A stretch of 64,000 bases of DNA from JAUWGC01 sp963753055 (GCA_963753055.1 CAVWAP010000004.1:558001-622000); one strand, 5' to 3'; shown: positions 8,555-17,965, numbered from the stretch's first letter. The notes: generated by a model from the letters alone, not told the origin. Program-made: numbers and translations.

Positions 8555-9550
8555 CTATAATTCAGTTGAAAATCTGGAGAGTAATACACTGAATTGCTTG
8601 CGTTCTGCCTGCCGGTCGGTATAAGTCCGGGTATTAAATTCCAGGGTCGCTTGCTCTCTTTGTTCCATGTCAATACCAAAGTGTTCCTTCATATGCTCCT
8701 TGATCTGCAGGATGGTGTTTTCTGGCTTCGCCGTCACCTCTGCATAATCAACCTTCAAATACCGTGTGGGATCTAATTTGGAAAGCTCCTGGTCATAATA
8801 CCTGCGGAGGTAATGGATCTGTGCAGCCACCTGCTCCTCCACCGGCAAATCCTTGATCTCCATGTACTCCATTGGAATAGTGCTCCACCAGAGCTTTGGA
8901 TCTTCATAGAACCTTTTCCTTGCATCCATAATGGAGATGGCATTGTCGACAGGATCCCTCTCGATGTAAATAATCAGCGACTTTTCCAGAAAGCTGCACA
9001 GTCTTTCAAGGTGGTAAGCACCAAATATATTTTTGCATACCCACCCTTTGCCGAAAGCTTCATGGATATTCAGGATTACCCTTCTTAATTCATCCCATTT
9101 TATATTAACATCATACAATTGAGAGTTCAGAATTTCAGTTAAAGAATCCTTAAACAGCCATTTCCTCCAGAAGTACCCAAATTCATGAATGTCCAGGATA
9201 TCAGTGGTAGTGGCATAATTGGAATCAAAGCTGGAAACAGCCTTTTCTCCATAAATGAGTTTCGAGAGCCTGATACCAGTCACAGGGGCCAGCCAGAAAC
9301 GGGCCATGAAATTATTGATATAACCGAGATCAAACGAGTGGGCAATCAACTGAGTCATGAATGTTGTACCTGAACGGGGTAAGCCAAAGACAAATATGGT
9401 GGGATAATCTTCCTCAAGGTCCATATAAGAATGTGTTTCATCTTTCTCCAGCAATTTATTGATATGAAGAAGGTATGATTCTCCCTGTTCATTCTTGTAA
9501 TGAGTGCTTTTGCGTTGTTTGTTAAAATCGCTTAGGTTATCGTAAGCCAT
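8555..9550 (-). CDS. Sulfotransferase family protein
   Basis: The protein has 331 residues. The 5'-phosphosulfate loop reads FVFGLPRSGTTFMTQLIAHS near residue 53, and the 3'-phosphate motif reads IYIERDPVDNAISIMDARK near residue 194, so PAPS binding is well supported. Such enzymes move sulfate from PAPS to a hydroxyl on a sugar, lipid or other acceptor in the cytoplasm. It lies between the PIG-L deacetylase (21 bases upstream) and the WbqC gene (3 bases downstream). A second, only distantly similar sulfotransferase lies earlier in the same operon, which suggests sulfation at two positions. The acceptor is unknown. Confidence 0.85.
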   Translation of the reverse strand: MAYDNLSDFNKQRKSTHYKNEQGESYLLHINKLLEKDETHSYMDLEEDYPTIFVFGLPRSGTTFMTQLIAHSFDLGYINNFMARFWLAPVTGIRLSKLIYGEKAVSSFDSNYATTTDILDIHEFGYFWRKWLFKDSLTEILNSQLYDVNIKWDELRRVILNIHEAFGKGWVCKNIFGAYHLERLCSFLEKSLIIYIERDPVDNAISIMDARKRFYEDPKLWWSTIPMEYMEIKDLPVEEQVAAQIHYLRRYYDQELSKLDPTRYLKVDYAEVTAKPENTILQIKEHMKEHFGIDMEQREQATLEFNTRTYTDRQAERKQFSVLLSRFSTEL

Positions 9551-9571
9551 TGATTATGAGAGTTAAGTTTA

Positions 9572-10204
9572 TCAAACAATCCATCGGATCACCTCGAATG
9601 CTTCTGCAAATTCTGCATTGATCTGTACGCCACGGGTCCTGGCTAAACCATAAATAAAGTCACTGTTGAGGTATGAACGTTTCTTCTGTGAATTATAAGC
9701 ACCCAATGCAAATACCTTCTTCTCGATATGATGTTTTTCCAGCCTGATAAATGCCTGGGTATTAAAAGTAATGTTGTTCCAGGGCAACTCATATGCCAGA
9801 ATACTTGTTTGTTTGAATGCCCGCAGGCCCTCAATGGCCACGGTATAATGATCCTGGTGAAGGTCATTTGGCGAAGGCATAAACACAAGGTCAGGAGTAA
9901 TTTCCCGCTTAAGCTTCACAAGTTCTTCCAAAAGTTCCTGCCTGGAATAACTCAGTTTTCTGACCGTGAAACCATAAATAATGAGGTTCTCAGGTGGAAT
10001 ACCCAGCCTCTTTGTAGCTTCCTTCACTTCCTTCTCCAACTGGTCGTCAGGCATGCCTTCGGGCAAGGATTCCTTGGCTGTGGAAAAGGCAGCATAATAA
10101 ACATTGTTACCTTCTTCGACGTACTTTGAAATGGATGCCCCACAGCCCAGCTCACCATCATCAGTGTGTGGGGCCAGGACCAGAATGTTCTTGCTTTTGC
10201 TCAT
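9572..10204 (-). CDS. PIG-L/LmbE-like deacetylase
   Basis: At 210 residues this is a compact PIG-L family zinc-dependent N-deacetylase. The metal-binding signature LAPHTDDGELGCG is at residues 11-23, and the later histidine motif HQDHY near 117-121 completes the site. Family members remove acetyl groups from N-acetylglucosamine-like residues in glycolipids, bacillithiol or mycothiol precursors and antibiotics. In this operon, next to sulfotransferases and a flippase, de-N-acetylation of an amino sugar, perhaps before N-sulfation, is a plausible inference. The gap to the upstream gpsA-like gene is 9 bases. Confidence 0.88.
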   Translation of the reverse strand: MSKSKNILVLAPHTDDGELGCGASISKYVEEGNNVYYAAFSTAKESLPEGMPDDQLEKEVKEATKRLGIPPENLIIYGFTVRKLSYSRQELLEELVKLKREITPDLVFMPSPNDLHQDHYTVAIEGLRAFKQTSILAYELPWNNITFNTQAFIRLEKHHIEKKVFALGAYNSQKKRSYLNSDFIYGLARTRGVQINAEFAEAFEVIRWIV

Positions 10205-10213
10205 AATAAGATA

Positions 10214-11203
10214 TTATGTATCTAATTTATGTAATAATTTGTTTACAAATAAGGATAAATTGTAATCTTCATTAAACACCCTGTATAACTCATAAATTAT
10301 CGGGTATTTGTCTTTTGCATTGCTATGCTTATCAAGGTGTTTAACAATAACGTTCACTGCGATTTTCCCTTCAAGCACTACTTTATCCGAAATATTTTCA
10401 ATAAAGAATCCTTTCCCAATCAAGAGCCCCAGCGTACGGTTGCGGCTCAGATCATTCAAGGCTGTCAGGCTGAAGTCCCCGAATCCGCAAAACTTAAACA
10501 TGGTCTTTTCCTGCCCACCCATCTCAAGCATGATTTCCTTCATCTCGTTGAATGCCCTGGTTAAGAACAGGAACCGTAAGTTGGGAGAATCAAAATGTGC
10601 ATCGATAATACCAATAACAATGGCATAAATGTTCTTCAGGATGCTGAGGATTTCTGTCCCTTTCACATCATCTGTGTAATCAAGATAAATATTAGTATCC
10701 TTAAAAAGACCTGATAGAACCGGGAAAAGCCCTTGATTCCCGGATGCAAAAGTAAAGGCGCTAGGCATCCTGTTGACAATCTCCCTGGCAAAAGTAGGAC
10801 CCTTTAAAGAACAAATATATCCTGGCTGGAAATCTTCCAGGCATTCAGTAATGGTCATCCGGTCTTTTCCAAAGCCTTTGGCCAGGTTAATGATGATGGT
10901 ATCCTCATTGAAGATCTTTCCGTTCTTTTGCAGAAATTCAACCGTAGCAACTGATGGTATAGCCAAAAAAACAATGTCCGATCCCCTGAGAATATTAATA
11001 TCTGTCGATGCCTCGATGGATTCATGAAGGCTGACATTAGGAAAATATTTCTGGTTGACCTTGAACCTGTTAATGGATTCAGCAACCTCATCTTCTATTG
11101 TATAAAGCTTTACGTTCTGGTCGTTTTTAGTAGCAAGTGTATTGCCAATGGCCGTACCAATCATGCCTGCTCCAATGATTCCTATATGTTTGGGTTTATT
11201 CAT
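10214..11203 (-). CDS. NAD(P)-dependent glycerol-3-phosphate dehydrogenase-like protein
   Basis: The 329-residue protein has an N-terminal Rossmann motif GIIGAGMIGTAIG (residues 8-20), the SDIVFLAIPS strand-loop, GPTFAREI (matching GPSFAxE of GpsA) and LKNIYAIVIG with the expected catalytic lysine. GpsA reduces dihydroxyacetone phosphate to sn-glycerol-3-phosphate for phospholipids. Placed in a polysaccharide operon, this copy may instead supply glycerol phosphate for glycan decoration or act on a related substrate. Whether it is the only gpsA in the genome cannot be told from this window, so no symbol is given. Spacings to neighbours are 3 and 9 bases. Confidence 0.82.
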   Translation of the reverse strand: MNKPKHIGIIGAGMIGTAIGNTLATKNDQNVKLYTIEDEVAESINRFKVNQKYFPNVSLHESIEASTDINILRGSDIVFLAIPSVATVEFLQKNGKIFNEDTIIINLAKGFGKDRMTITECLEDFQPGYICSLKGPTFAREIVNRMPSAFTFASGNQGLFPVLSGLFKDTNIYLDYTDDVKGTEILSILKNIYAIVIGIIDAHFDSPNLRFLFLTRAFNEMKEIMLEMGGQEKTMFKFCGFGDFSLTALNDLSRNRTLGLLIGKGFFIENISDKVVLEGKIAVNVIVKHLDKHSNAKDKYPIIYELYRVFNEDYNLSLFVNKLLHKLDT

Positions 11204-11206
11204 ATT

Positions 11207-12679
11207 TTATTTTCTCATGATGGCTAACAGGTCCCTGAATTTTTTGTTGATTTCATCAGATATCCTGAACAAAAGTATCAAAGTTCCAAAAACCAGGGAA
11301 ATAACAGCACTTCTTATAATAATATCTAAAACCAGACTGTCCATCACAGGGATAAGCAGTCCAGCCCCATAGGCTGCAGCAGCAAATGCAAAAATCAACA
11401 GAAACTTGAAATTATATGGTTGAAATCCAAACTTAAACCTCAGGAATAAAAATTTCATGGTGTTGAATACCAGATGGGATAGAGCAGATGCCAATGCTGC
11501 ACCAACAATTCCGTACCTGGGGATAAAAATCATGTTTGTAATGATGAGCAGGACCACATGGGCCATAATAAAATAGGTTTGTACCTTGTAATACCTGGAT
11601 AATGATATAATATTGCTGTTCATGCCACCAAGCATTTGAATCACACATCCAATCCCAATGAAGAAGACCACATATTTACCAGGGAGGTAGTCTTCAGGAA
11701 GGATCCTGAAAATATTGTGGATATTAGCCCAGATCCCAATAAATAATATTATCGCAAAAATGAACTGGTTAAGGCTGCTCTTATAATAGATCAGGTTGAT
11801 ATTGCCCAGGTCGTTGTTCTTCCAGGAATCAGCGATCACCACCCCGGAAATCTTAGTTACAGCACGGCTGGGGATAAGGATGATCGAACCGAAGAAATAG
11901 GTAATGGCATAAATACCAGTCTGGCTGATCCCGATGATGGAATTGATCATGATACTGTCAATACTCACTGCTATTTTACCGGAAAAGCTTGTCAGGATAC
12001 CGAAGAAACTGACACTGGCAATCTTTTTGGAGAATGGGGCTGTAAGAAACCTCAGCTGGGGTTTTAAACTGAATTCCCCTTCTCTTATCAACCCAATGAT
12101 CAGGATCAGGGTGGGGATTGTAAAAGCAAGAATGTAAAGTACGATAAATCCCTGAAAATCAACAACATGAAAGTATAGCAAGATTATACTGAGTAAGATA
12201 AGCAGTCGCTGGATGAACTCTTTCAAAGCAGTTCCTATTACAGCATTATAAAGCACTTTATAATAACCATCGAAGACACCAAAAAATAGCACAGCTATGA
12301 TCAGCGGGATGATATAATAGAAATATTCCGTAAATAAGGCTGATTGCTCCTGGCCAATAATAAACTTCTTTAGCAGTACCAATATGAAAATGGAAATGAT
12401 AAATCCTGCCAGGGCTACCATTACGGACAGAAAGAGGAAACCGTTATGATTTTTGGTTTTATCACGGAAATAAGTGAAAAGCATGGTGGTGACCCTGCTG
12501 AACCCTAAACCGCCAAACTGGGCGAAGAGGGCTGAGTAGGCAACCAACAGCTTAAGCAAGCCATTTTCCTCAGTAGTCAGTATCCTTGGCAGTAATATCC
12601 CTGTTGTGATAAACCCCAGAATAACGCCAAGGTATGACCAGAAAGTGCCTTTTATTGCTTGCTTTTCAATTATGCCCAT
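11207..12679 (-). CDS. Polysaccharide flippase, Wzx/MATE-like
   Basis: The protein is 490 residues with about 12-14 membrane segments throughout. It starts MGIIEKQAIKGTFWSYLGVI and soon reads GILLPRILTTEENGLLKLL, the layout of the polysaccharide export family (Wzx-type, MOP superfamily). It would flip lipid-linked sugar units across the inner membrane. Its presence in the middle of the operon argues that the modified glycan is built on a lipid carrier and exported. No polymerase (Wzy) or ligase is visible nearby. Confidence 0.88.
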   Translation of the reverse strand: MGIIEKQAIKGTFWSYLGVILGFITTGILLPRILTTEENGLLKLLVAYSALFAQFGGLGFSRVTTMLFTYFRDKTKNHNGFLFLSVMVALAGFIISIFILVLLKKFIIGQEQSALFTEYFYYIIPLIIAVLFFGVFDGYYKVLYNAVIGTALKEFIQRLLILLSIILLYFHVVDFQGFIVLYILAFTIPTLILIIGLIREGEFSLKPQLRFLTAPFSKKIASVSFFGILTSFSGKIAVSIDSIMINSIIGISQTGIYAITYFFGSIILIPSRAVTKISGVVIADSWKNNDLGNINLIYYKSSLNQFIFAIILFIGIWANIHNIFRILPEDYLPGKYVVFFIGIGCVIQMLGGMNSNIISLSRYYKVQTYFIMAHVVLLIITNMIFIPRYGIVGAALASALSHLVFNTMKFLFLRFKFGFQPYNFKFLLIFAFAAAAYGAGLLIPVMDSLVLDIIIRSAVISLVFGTLILLFRISDEINKKFRDLLAIMRK

Positions 12680-12694
12680 CTGCCTGGAGTTTCA

Positions 12695-13588
12695 TTAAAG
12701 CTGATACCCATAATCATTGGCCAGTCTGCCACAAATCTTCTGCAGTTTTTCTTTATCAGTGGAATTCCAGTCCTTATAGGAGCTGAATTTCCCTTTTTTC
12801 TGTGTGTTAGACTTCCTGCCCATCGCCTTGCTAATTCTTGATTCAGGAACTCCGGCGCCAACGAAATGGATCAGATTAATCACGTGTTCTTTAGTGAGTT
12901 CATTAAAATTAAATGACAGAACCTGCTCGGCTGGTATTTTGGATTTAAAGTCTTCGATCAAAGCATTGGTTTCATTCCATAACCAGGCATTCTTTTGCAA
13001 CTGATCAAAATGCTGCCACATCGCGGAATCAACAGTTTTATCCACAGGGGTGATCCGCTTCAGATCTTCCTTGTTGCCTTCAGTATAAAAATTGCGTCTT
13101 ATCGCTGAACGGACAAATTCACCAGGATGCCTGTAGACATGGACAAAGAGGGCAGAAGGTAATAGTTCATGGATTGCCGGGGCAAAAAAAGTAATGTGAT
13201 TATTTGTTTCTACATATCTTTTTTGCGATTTGAAGGAATACCTTAGATATTGCTCTCTGCCAGCAAGAAACATCTCAGTGATCAACTCATTTTCATTTTC
13301 TGAAACGGTAAGTTCATTTTTGCGGTAGATCTCATAAACAACCCTTCCCTGGCTGCCAAGGTTTGGCTGAGGCTCATGAAATACTTTCAGGTGCTTGTCA
13401 GAACCCAGCAGGCTGGCAAACCATTTGGTTCCACATCGACCTGTTGAAAGGAAAAAGACCGGTCTGTCAATAGTTTTAAAACCCTCATTCCTGAGGTCAT
13501 AAATCACCCCTTTCTTCTTTGGAATGCCAAACTTTAATGACCAGTATATGTCTTCGGAGGATAATTTAAATATATCCTTGATCTTCAT
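12695..13588 (-). CDS. Sulfotransferase-like protein
   Basis: The protein is 297 residues. RPVFFLSTGRCGTKWFASLL at about residues 38-57 forms the phosphosulfate-binding loop, and HVYRHPGEFVRSAIRRNFY near 150-168 supplies the arginine and serine that bind the 3'-phosphate of PAPS. Its sequence differs clearly from the other sulfotransferase in the operon, which argues for different acceptors rather than a recent duplication. The start overlaps the stop of the upstream glycosyltransferase by one base (TAATG), so translation is probably coupled. It lies 15 bases before the flippase gene. Confidence 0.8.
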   Translation of the reverse strand: MKIKDIFKLSSEDIYWSLKFGIPKKKGVIYDLRNEGFKTIDRPVFFLSTGRCGTKWFASLLGSDKHLKVFHEPQPNLGSQGRVVYEIYRKNELTVSENENELITEMFLAGREQYLRYSFKSQKRYVETNNHITFFAPAIHELLPSALFVHVYRHPGEFVRSAIRRNFYTEGNKEDLKRITPVDKTVDSAMWQHFDQLQKNAWLWNETNALIEDFKSKIPAEQVLSFNFNELTKEHVINLIHFVGAGVPESRISKAMGRKSNTQKKGKFSSYKDWNSTDKEKLQKICGRLANDYGYQL

Positions 13589-14781
13589 TAGTTTATATTT
13601 GATTCCTGAATGTTCTTATATAGGTCAACCAGGGCTTGATTGCCCATTTTTGTGTTGTAACTTTTATAAACAGCTTCACGGCCATTTTGGCCAAATGTTT
13701 CAAGAAGCTTACGATCTCTTAGCATCATTACTTTTTCGGCTAAATCAGCAGGGTCATCAGCTTTGAATATCAACCCGCATTGTTCTTTATCAACGACATT
13801 CATTTGTGAAGGGCAGTCACTTGCGATGATTGCTTTCCCATATGCCATGTATTGGAACATCTTATTGGCGTAAGTGGTGTCATGATGGATATTCCGCAGG
13901 AAAGGACATAAACCGGCACTGGATGCCATGAGATAAGATGCAGCCCTTTGAAACGGGATATAGCCAGTCAATTCAACATTTTGTAAACCATACTTACTAA
14001 CCAATGCCATTAGCTGTTCCTGTTCACTGCTTTCTCCAATAATTACAAAATGAATATCTTTTTTATCCTGCAGTATCCTGGCTGCTTCAATGATGGTCAT
14101 TGTCCCGCGTCTGATGCCTGTATTACCCAGGTATGAAAGCATCAACTTGTCTTTGTACTTGTTTATAATCTCCTGTTCTGGTTCAATAATAGCAAGTTTC
14201 TCAGGGTCAGTATAGTTCGGGACCACATACATCTGTTCCAATGGCACTTTATATTCTGTATGATAATATTCTTTTGCCTCGGGTGTTACCAGGATAAGAT
14301 AATCTGCTTGATGGGATAGATTAGCCTGGTATTTAAGCCATTTATTTACAGAGATCAGAATACTTCCCGGAAAGGAATTAACATGATGGTACATCTTCAT
14401 GATTTCCGGACGGTTTTCATGAAAATCTGCTACCAGTTTTATATTATTCTTCCGGGCGACAGACAGGCAGGGCTTCAATAGTGGCAGGTCATGAAGATGC
14501 ATGATATCATAGCTTTCCTTGCTTAATATGTTGTTAATGTGCTTTTTCCAGAAATTGAAATGAAAGGGCAGGGAAAGTGCAAGGGCCTTAAATTTATACA
14601 TCATCCTGCAAATGGGAGCCCTGATGATCCTTGCTTTACCAAAGTAATCTTCTGCTGGTTTATTTTCCCGCGTATAACATAGAAGAGTGATGTTATGGCC
14701 CTCTGCTGTCAGCGATTTGATCTCATTTTCAACCCTTACATCAGGTGGGAATTCTTCATCAAGAACCATCAATACGTTCAT
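13588..14781 (-). CDS. Glycosyltransferase, GT4 family
   Basis: From the chosen start the protein has 397 residues and begins MNVLMVLDEEFPPDVRVENE, a standard GT-B N-terminus. An in-frame start 30 bases further upstream (14811) adds a short extension (MFLYLINSTA) that does not look conserved. Further features are YVVPNYTDPEKL as the domain linker and a C-terminal donor-site part (CPFLRNIHHDTTYANKMFQY, then GKAIIASDCPSQ). It is the only clear sugar transferase in the seven-gene operon and its first gene, 66 bases after yihY. Sugar specificity is unknown. Confidence 0.87.
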   Translation of the reverse strand: MNVLMVLDEEFPPDVRVENEIKSLTAEGHNITLLCYTRENKPAEDYFGKARIIRAPICRMMYKFKALALSLPFHFNFWKKHINNILSKESYDIMHLHDLPLLKPCLSVARKNNIKLVADFHENRPEIMKMYHHVNSFPGSILISVNKWLKYQANLSHQADYLILVTPEAKEYYHTEYKVPLEQMYVVPNYTDPEKLAIIEPEQEIINKYKDKLMLSYLGNTGIRRGTMTIIEAARILQDKKDIHFVIIGESSEQEQLMALVSKYGLQNVELTGYIPFQRAASYLMASSAGLCPFLRNIHHDTTYANKMFQYMAYGKAIIASDCPSQMNVVDKEQCGLIFKADDPADLAEKVMMLRDRKLLETFGQNGREAVYKSYNTKMGNQALVDLYKNIQESNIN

Positions 14782-14847
14782 TGCAGTACTATTGATTAGG
14801 TATAGAAACAAAAGTATAATAATTTAAGGGAATTTGGTACTTGAGAT

Positions 14848-15804
14848 TTATGCAGTGTGTTTTCCTTTGACAACATTGGCTTCGTGGATGCTGGCATTCA
14901 ACTCAAAGCCTATGAGTAAAACAATGGAGTTGAAATTGATCCATAACATCAGAATGATGAGTGTCGCAAGAGAACCATAGAGCTTATTGTATTGCCCGAA
15001 GTTTTCAATGTAATAATTAAATCCCATCATAAATAGAAGCGACATAATGGTGGCCAGCAAAGATCCTGCAGAAAAGAACCTGAAAGGCCGTTTCCCTGAA
15101 GGGGCGAGGTAATAGATCATCGAGATCATGACCAGGATCATTAAGAATAGTATTATCCACTTGGCCACGATGATCAAGATAAAGGTGATTTGAGTACTGA
15201 CATGGCCTTCAGCATGAAGGAATTTAATAAGCCATGAAGAATAGGCTAATAGTGCTGTAGAAATGATAAGTATCACAGCCATAATAAACACAAGAAATAA
15301 TGAAACGAAGATTAACTCTCTTTTAGACCTGGTCTCGATTATATGTGAGGTCATGTTGAATGCTTTCATAAGCCCCATTACACCATTGGATGAAAAATAA
15401 AGCGCCAGGAAGAATCCCAGTGATAAGAGATCTCCCCTTTGTCTCCCAATTATTTCATTGACGGTCTGTTCTATGTATAGATAAACCCTGTCCGGAATGG
15501 CATTGGATATAGATAGCATGATGCTATCATGAAGGTTATCAATGGGGATGAATGGAATGAGTGAGAAAAAGAAAATTATTGTTGGGAAGAGTGCAAGTAA
15601 AAACGAAAAGGAAACGGACTTGGCACGAACAATCAATGACCCTTTCTTCAAACCATTGACGAAAAAGACTGTCGTTTCGTAAAGTGAGATACCATCAAAA
15701 CCTGGAAGCACTATCCTTCTGCCAATTGTAACCAGCCTAGCCCTGATCAGCCTGAGAAAGCGGATAATCGTGCTCTTTGTTTTTTGAAAAGTATGTTGTA
15801 ACAT
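14848..15804 (-). CDS. YihY/BrkB family inner-membrane protein
   Basis: The 318-residue protein has about six membrane segments, with the family's typical early region (VRAKSVSFSFLLALFPTIIF) and a late one (LYGSLATLIILMLWINFNSI). The YihY/BrkB family (once called ribonuclease BN in error) has no agreed function; transport or envelope roles have been suggested. Its start overlaps the nadC stop by one base, so the two genes are co-translated. That pairing is operon structure rather than evidence of a shared pathway. Confidence 0.88.
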   Translation of the reverse strand: MLQHTFQKTKSTIIRFLRLIRARLVTIGRRIVLPGFDGISLYETTVFFVNGLKKGSLIVRAKSVSFSFLLALFPTIIFFFSLIPFIPIDNLHDSIMLSISNAIPDRVYLYIEQTVNEIIGRQRGDLLSLGFFLALYFSSNGVMGLMKAFNMTSHIIETRSKRELIFVSLFLVFIMAVILIISTALLAYSSWLIKFLHAEGHVSTQITFILIIVAKWIILFLMILVMISMIYYLAPSGKRPFRFFSAGSLLATIMSLLFMMGFNYYIENFGQYNKLYGSLATLIILMLWINFNSIVLLIGFELNASIHEANVVKGKHTA

Positions 15805-16646
15805 TATAGTTTGAGGGCTTTTAGGCTCATATCCAGGCTTTTGATCTGGTGGGTGAGAGCCCCTACTGAAACATAATCAACCCCGGTCTCAGCATAAGAA
15901 CGGATGGTTTCTCCTGTGATGCCTCCGGATGCTTCTGTTTCATACCTGCCATGGATTCGTTGTATGGCTTTCCCGAGAGCAGGGATGGAAAAATTATCCA
16001 GCATAATACGGTCAACACCTCCGGCATCCAGTACCTCGTCAAGTTCCTCCAGGTTTCTGACTTCTATTTCAACTTTGATATCCAGCTGATTATCATTAAG
16101 ATAACTTCGTGTTGATGCTATTGCATTTTTAATCCCCCCGGCAAAATCAACATGATTATCTTTGATCATGACCATGTCATACAATCCCATGCGATGATTG
16201 CAGCCCCCGCCTATACGAACCGCTTCCTTTTCAAAAATTCTGAAATTAGGTGTGGTTTTGCGGGTATCCAGGATCTTTGCGCTCAGTCCATCTAACTTTC
16301 TGACTAATGAATTGGTATAGGTTGCAATACCACTCATTCGCTGTATGAAATTCAACGCTGTCCTTTCAGCTGAGAGGATAGAGACAGAATGCCCGGATAC
16401 TTCAAAAATAGTATCACCTACATCTATCTTTACCCCATCCTCCAGCATCTCGTGGAAACGGATTTCGGGATCAACAGCTAAAAAAACTTTTTTTGCTATT
16501 GTTACTCCTGCCAGGATTCCCTTTTGTTTTGCAACCAGGATTGCCCTGCCTGTGGCGTCAGGGAGGACTGTTGCCAGAGAAGAATGATCTCCACCACCCA
16601 GGTCTTCATCAAGGGCTTGTTGTATAAGCTCATCAATCGTTATCAT
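15804..16646 (-). CDS. nadC: Nicotinate-nucleotide pyrophosphorylase (carboxylating)
   Basis: This is a 280-residue quinolinate phosphoribosyltransferase that converts quinolinate and PRPP to nicotinate mononucleotide in de novo NAD synthesis. Visible family motifs are AERTALNFIQRMSGIATYT, ILDTRKTTPNFR, EAVRIGGGCNHRMGLYD, VMIKDNH, and the C-terminal phosphate-binding part EASGGITGETIRSYAETGVD. The length matches the family. It lies 30 bases after a DUF4783 gene and overlaps yihY by one base. nadA and nadB are not in the window. Confidence 0.96.
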   Translation of the reverse strand: MITIDELIQQALDEDLGGGDHSSLATVLPDATGRAILVAKQKGILAGVTIAKKVFLAVDPEIRFHEMLEDGVKIDVGDTIFEVSGHSVSILSAERTALNFIQRMSGIATYTNSLVRKLDGLSAKILDTRKTTPNFRIFEKEAVRIGGGCNHRMGLYDMVMIKDNHVDFAGGIKNAIASTRSYLNDNQLDIKVEIEVRNLEELDEVLDAGGVDRIMLDNFSIPALGKAIQRIHGRYETEASGGITGETIRSYAETGVDYVSVGALTHQIKSLDMSLKALKL

Positions 16647-16676
16647 CCTTCGAAAAAAAAGAATATGAAATATTAA

Positions 16677-17069
16677 TTATTTTTTCTCAAACTGTAACTG
16701 AAAAATCGTGTATTTGTCCTGAACCCTCCTTAACAAAATATACACCCTGAAAGTATAATTACCTGATTTGTAAGTGCCAATGATGTAAAGTGAACCATCT
16801 TTGGAATGGCCATCATGGTTAATGTTAAAAGTGGTAGGCGGATACTTTGTAAAGAAATCTTTCAGTACCTGTTTTGCATGGTTTTGACTAACTGTATTGT
16901 CAACTGTAGGTGTAGTCAGGTCAACTGATGTGTTGAAATGTTTAGCCATAGAGATAGCATCCCCATCTTCAATGGTTGCCTTAATTTTTCTGCCAACATC
17001 ATTCTGTGCAATAACATGCATAACTGGCAGCAATAGTAATAGACATAGCGTTGTTCTTAGCAATTTCAT
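16677..17069 (-). CDS. DUF4783 family exported protein
   Basis: From the ATG at 17069 the protein is 130 residues with a signal peptide (MKLLRTTLCLLLLLPVMHVIAQ). The remainder, including GDAISMAKHFNTSVDLTTP, KDFFTKYPPTTF and YTIFQLQFEKK, matches the NTF2-like DUF4783 family of Bacteroidota, of unknown function and probably periplasmic. An ATG at 17108 would add 13 residues ahead of the signal peptide; the promoter found at 17122-17152 would leave that start almost no leader, so 17069 is preferred. It is the first gene of a run leading to nadC and yihY. Confidence 0.82.
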   Translation of the reverse strand: MKLLRTTLCLLLLLPVMHVIAQNDVGRKIKATIEDGDAISMAKHFNTSVDLTTPTVDNTVSQNHAKQVLKDFFTKYPPTTFNINHDGHSKDGSLYIIGTYKSGNYTFRVYILLRRVQDKYTIFQLQFEKK

Positions 17070-17121
17070 AGTTATAGATTTGATTGAGACAATACTAGTC
17101 GCATGCAAGCCAATCTAATAA

Positions 17122-17152
17122 CAAATATAATAAATCTGGGAGGAAATCCAAA
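17122..17152 (-). promoter_or_regulatory. Promoter for DUF4783-nadC-yihY
   Basis: On the minus strand TTTG (17152-17149) is followed after exactly 19 bases by TATATTTG (17129-17122), a full match to the Bacteroidota -33/-7 consensus. Transcription would begin near 17115, leaving a leader of about 45 bases. Confidence 0.78.
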
Positions 17153-17260
17153 TAGTATTGGAATCTTAGGATCCTTGATAGGGTAAATATTATTATACGA
17201 AATAAATGTGCCTTAGGTTTTCATTGTATCTTCGTACCGGGTTAATATAAGATCAGACCT

Positions 17261-17965
17261 ATGAATGTTATTGTAACCGGAGCCAGCAGGGGAATTGGCT
17301 ATGAGATCGTAAAAAAGCTTGTGCAGGCCGGCGATCATCAGGTTATTGTTTTATCCCGGAATATTGCCCGGCTAAACCAATTGAAAGATGAATGTCTTCA
17401 AATTGATGCGGGTGCCAGGGTGTTCCCTCATAAACTTGATCTTAGAGATCCCCATTACCAGCAATCATTGCTTCAACTGATTTCAAAAACTTTTAAAAAA
17501 GTTGATGTCCTGATAAATAATGCAGGCCACCTTATTAATAAGCCATTTATTGAGTTTACTTCAGAAGAATTTGATGAAGTATTTGATGTGAATGTGAAAA
17601 GTGTTGTCCGGTTAACCCAGGTACTTTACCCGTATTTTAACAATAAAGCCCATATCGTGAACATTGGCAGTATGGGAGGGTACCAGGGAAGCATGAAATT
17701 CCCCGGACTATCTCTGTACAGTGCCAGCAAAGCGGCCCTTGCTGTCCTGAGTGAATGCCTGGCTGAAGAATTTAAAGAGTCAGGGATCAGCGTGAATTGC
17801 CTCGCTCTCGGAGCAGCACAGACAGAAATGCTGAAGGAAGCATTTCCAAATTACCAGCCCCCGCTGACTGCAGAGCAAATGGCTGTTTTTGTTTGTGATT
17901 TTGCACTCAAGGGCCAGGCATATTTCAATGGAAAAATTCTACCAGTAGCACTCTCTGTCCCATAA
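17261..17965 (+). CDS. Short-chain dehydrogenase/reductase
   Basis: The 234-residue classical SDR has the cofactor loop TGASRGIG (6-13), NNAG (86-89), catalytic serine in NIGSMGG (S137) and YSASK (Y153, K157). It is a cytosolic NAD(P)-dependent oxidoreductase; the substrate cannot be predicted from sequence. The next gene, an rseC homologue, starts 9 bases after the stop, so they are probably co-transcribed. A weak -7-like box, TATCTTCG at 17227-17234, precedes the gene. Confidence 0.93.
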   Translation: MNVIVTGASRGIGYEIVKKLVQAGDHQVIVLSRNIARLNQLKDECLQIDAGARVFPHKLDLRDPHYQQSLLQLISKTFKKVDVLINNAGHLINKPFIEFTSEEFDEVFDVNVKSVVRLTQVLYPYFNNKAHIVNIGSMGGYQGSMKFPGLSLYSASKAALAVLSECLAEEFKESGISVNCLALGAAQTEMLKEAFPNYQPPLTAEQMAVFVCDFALKGQAYFNGKILPVALSVP

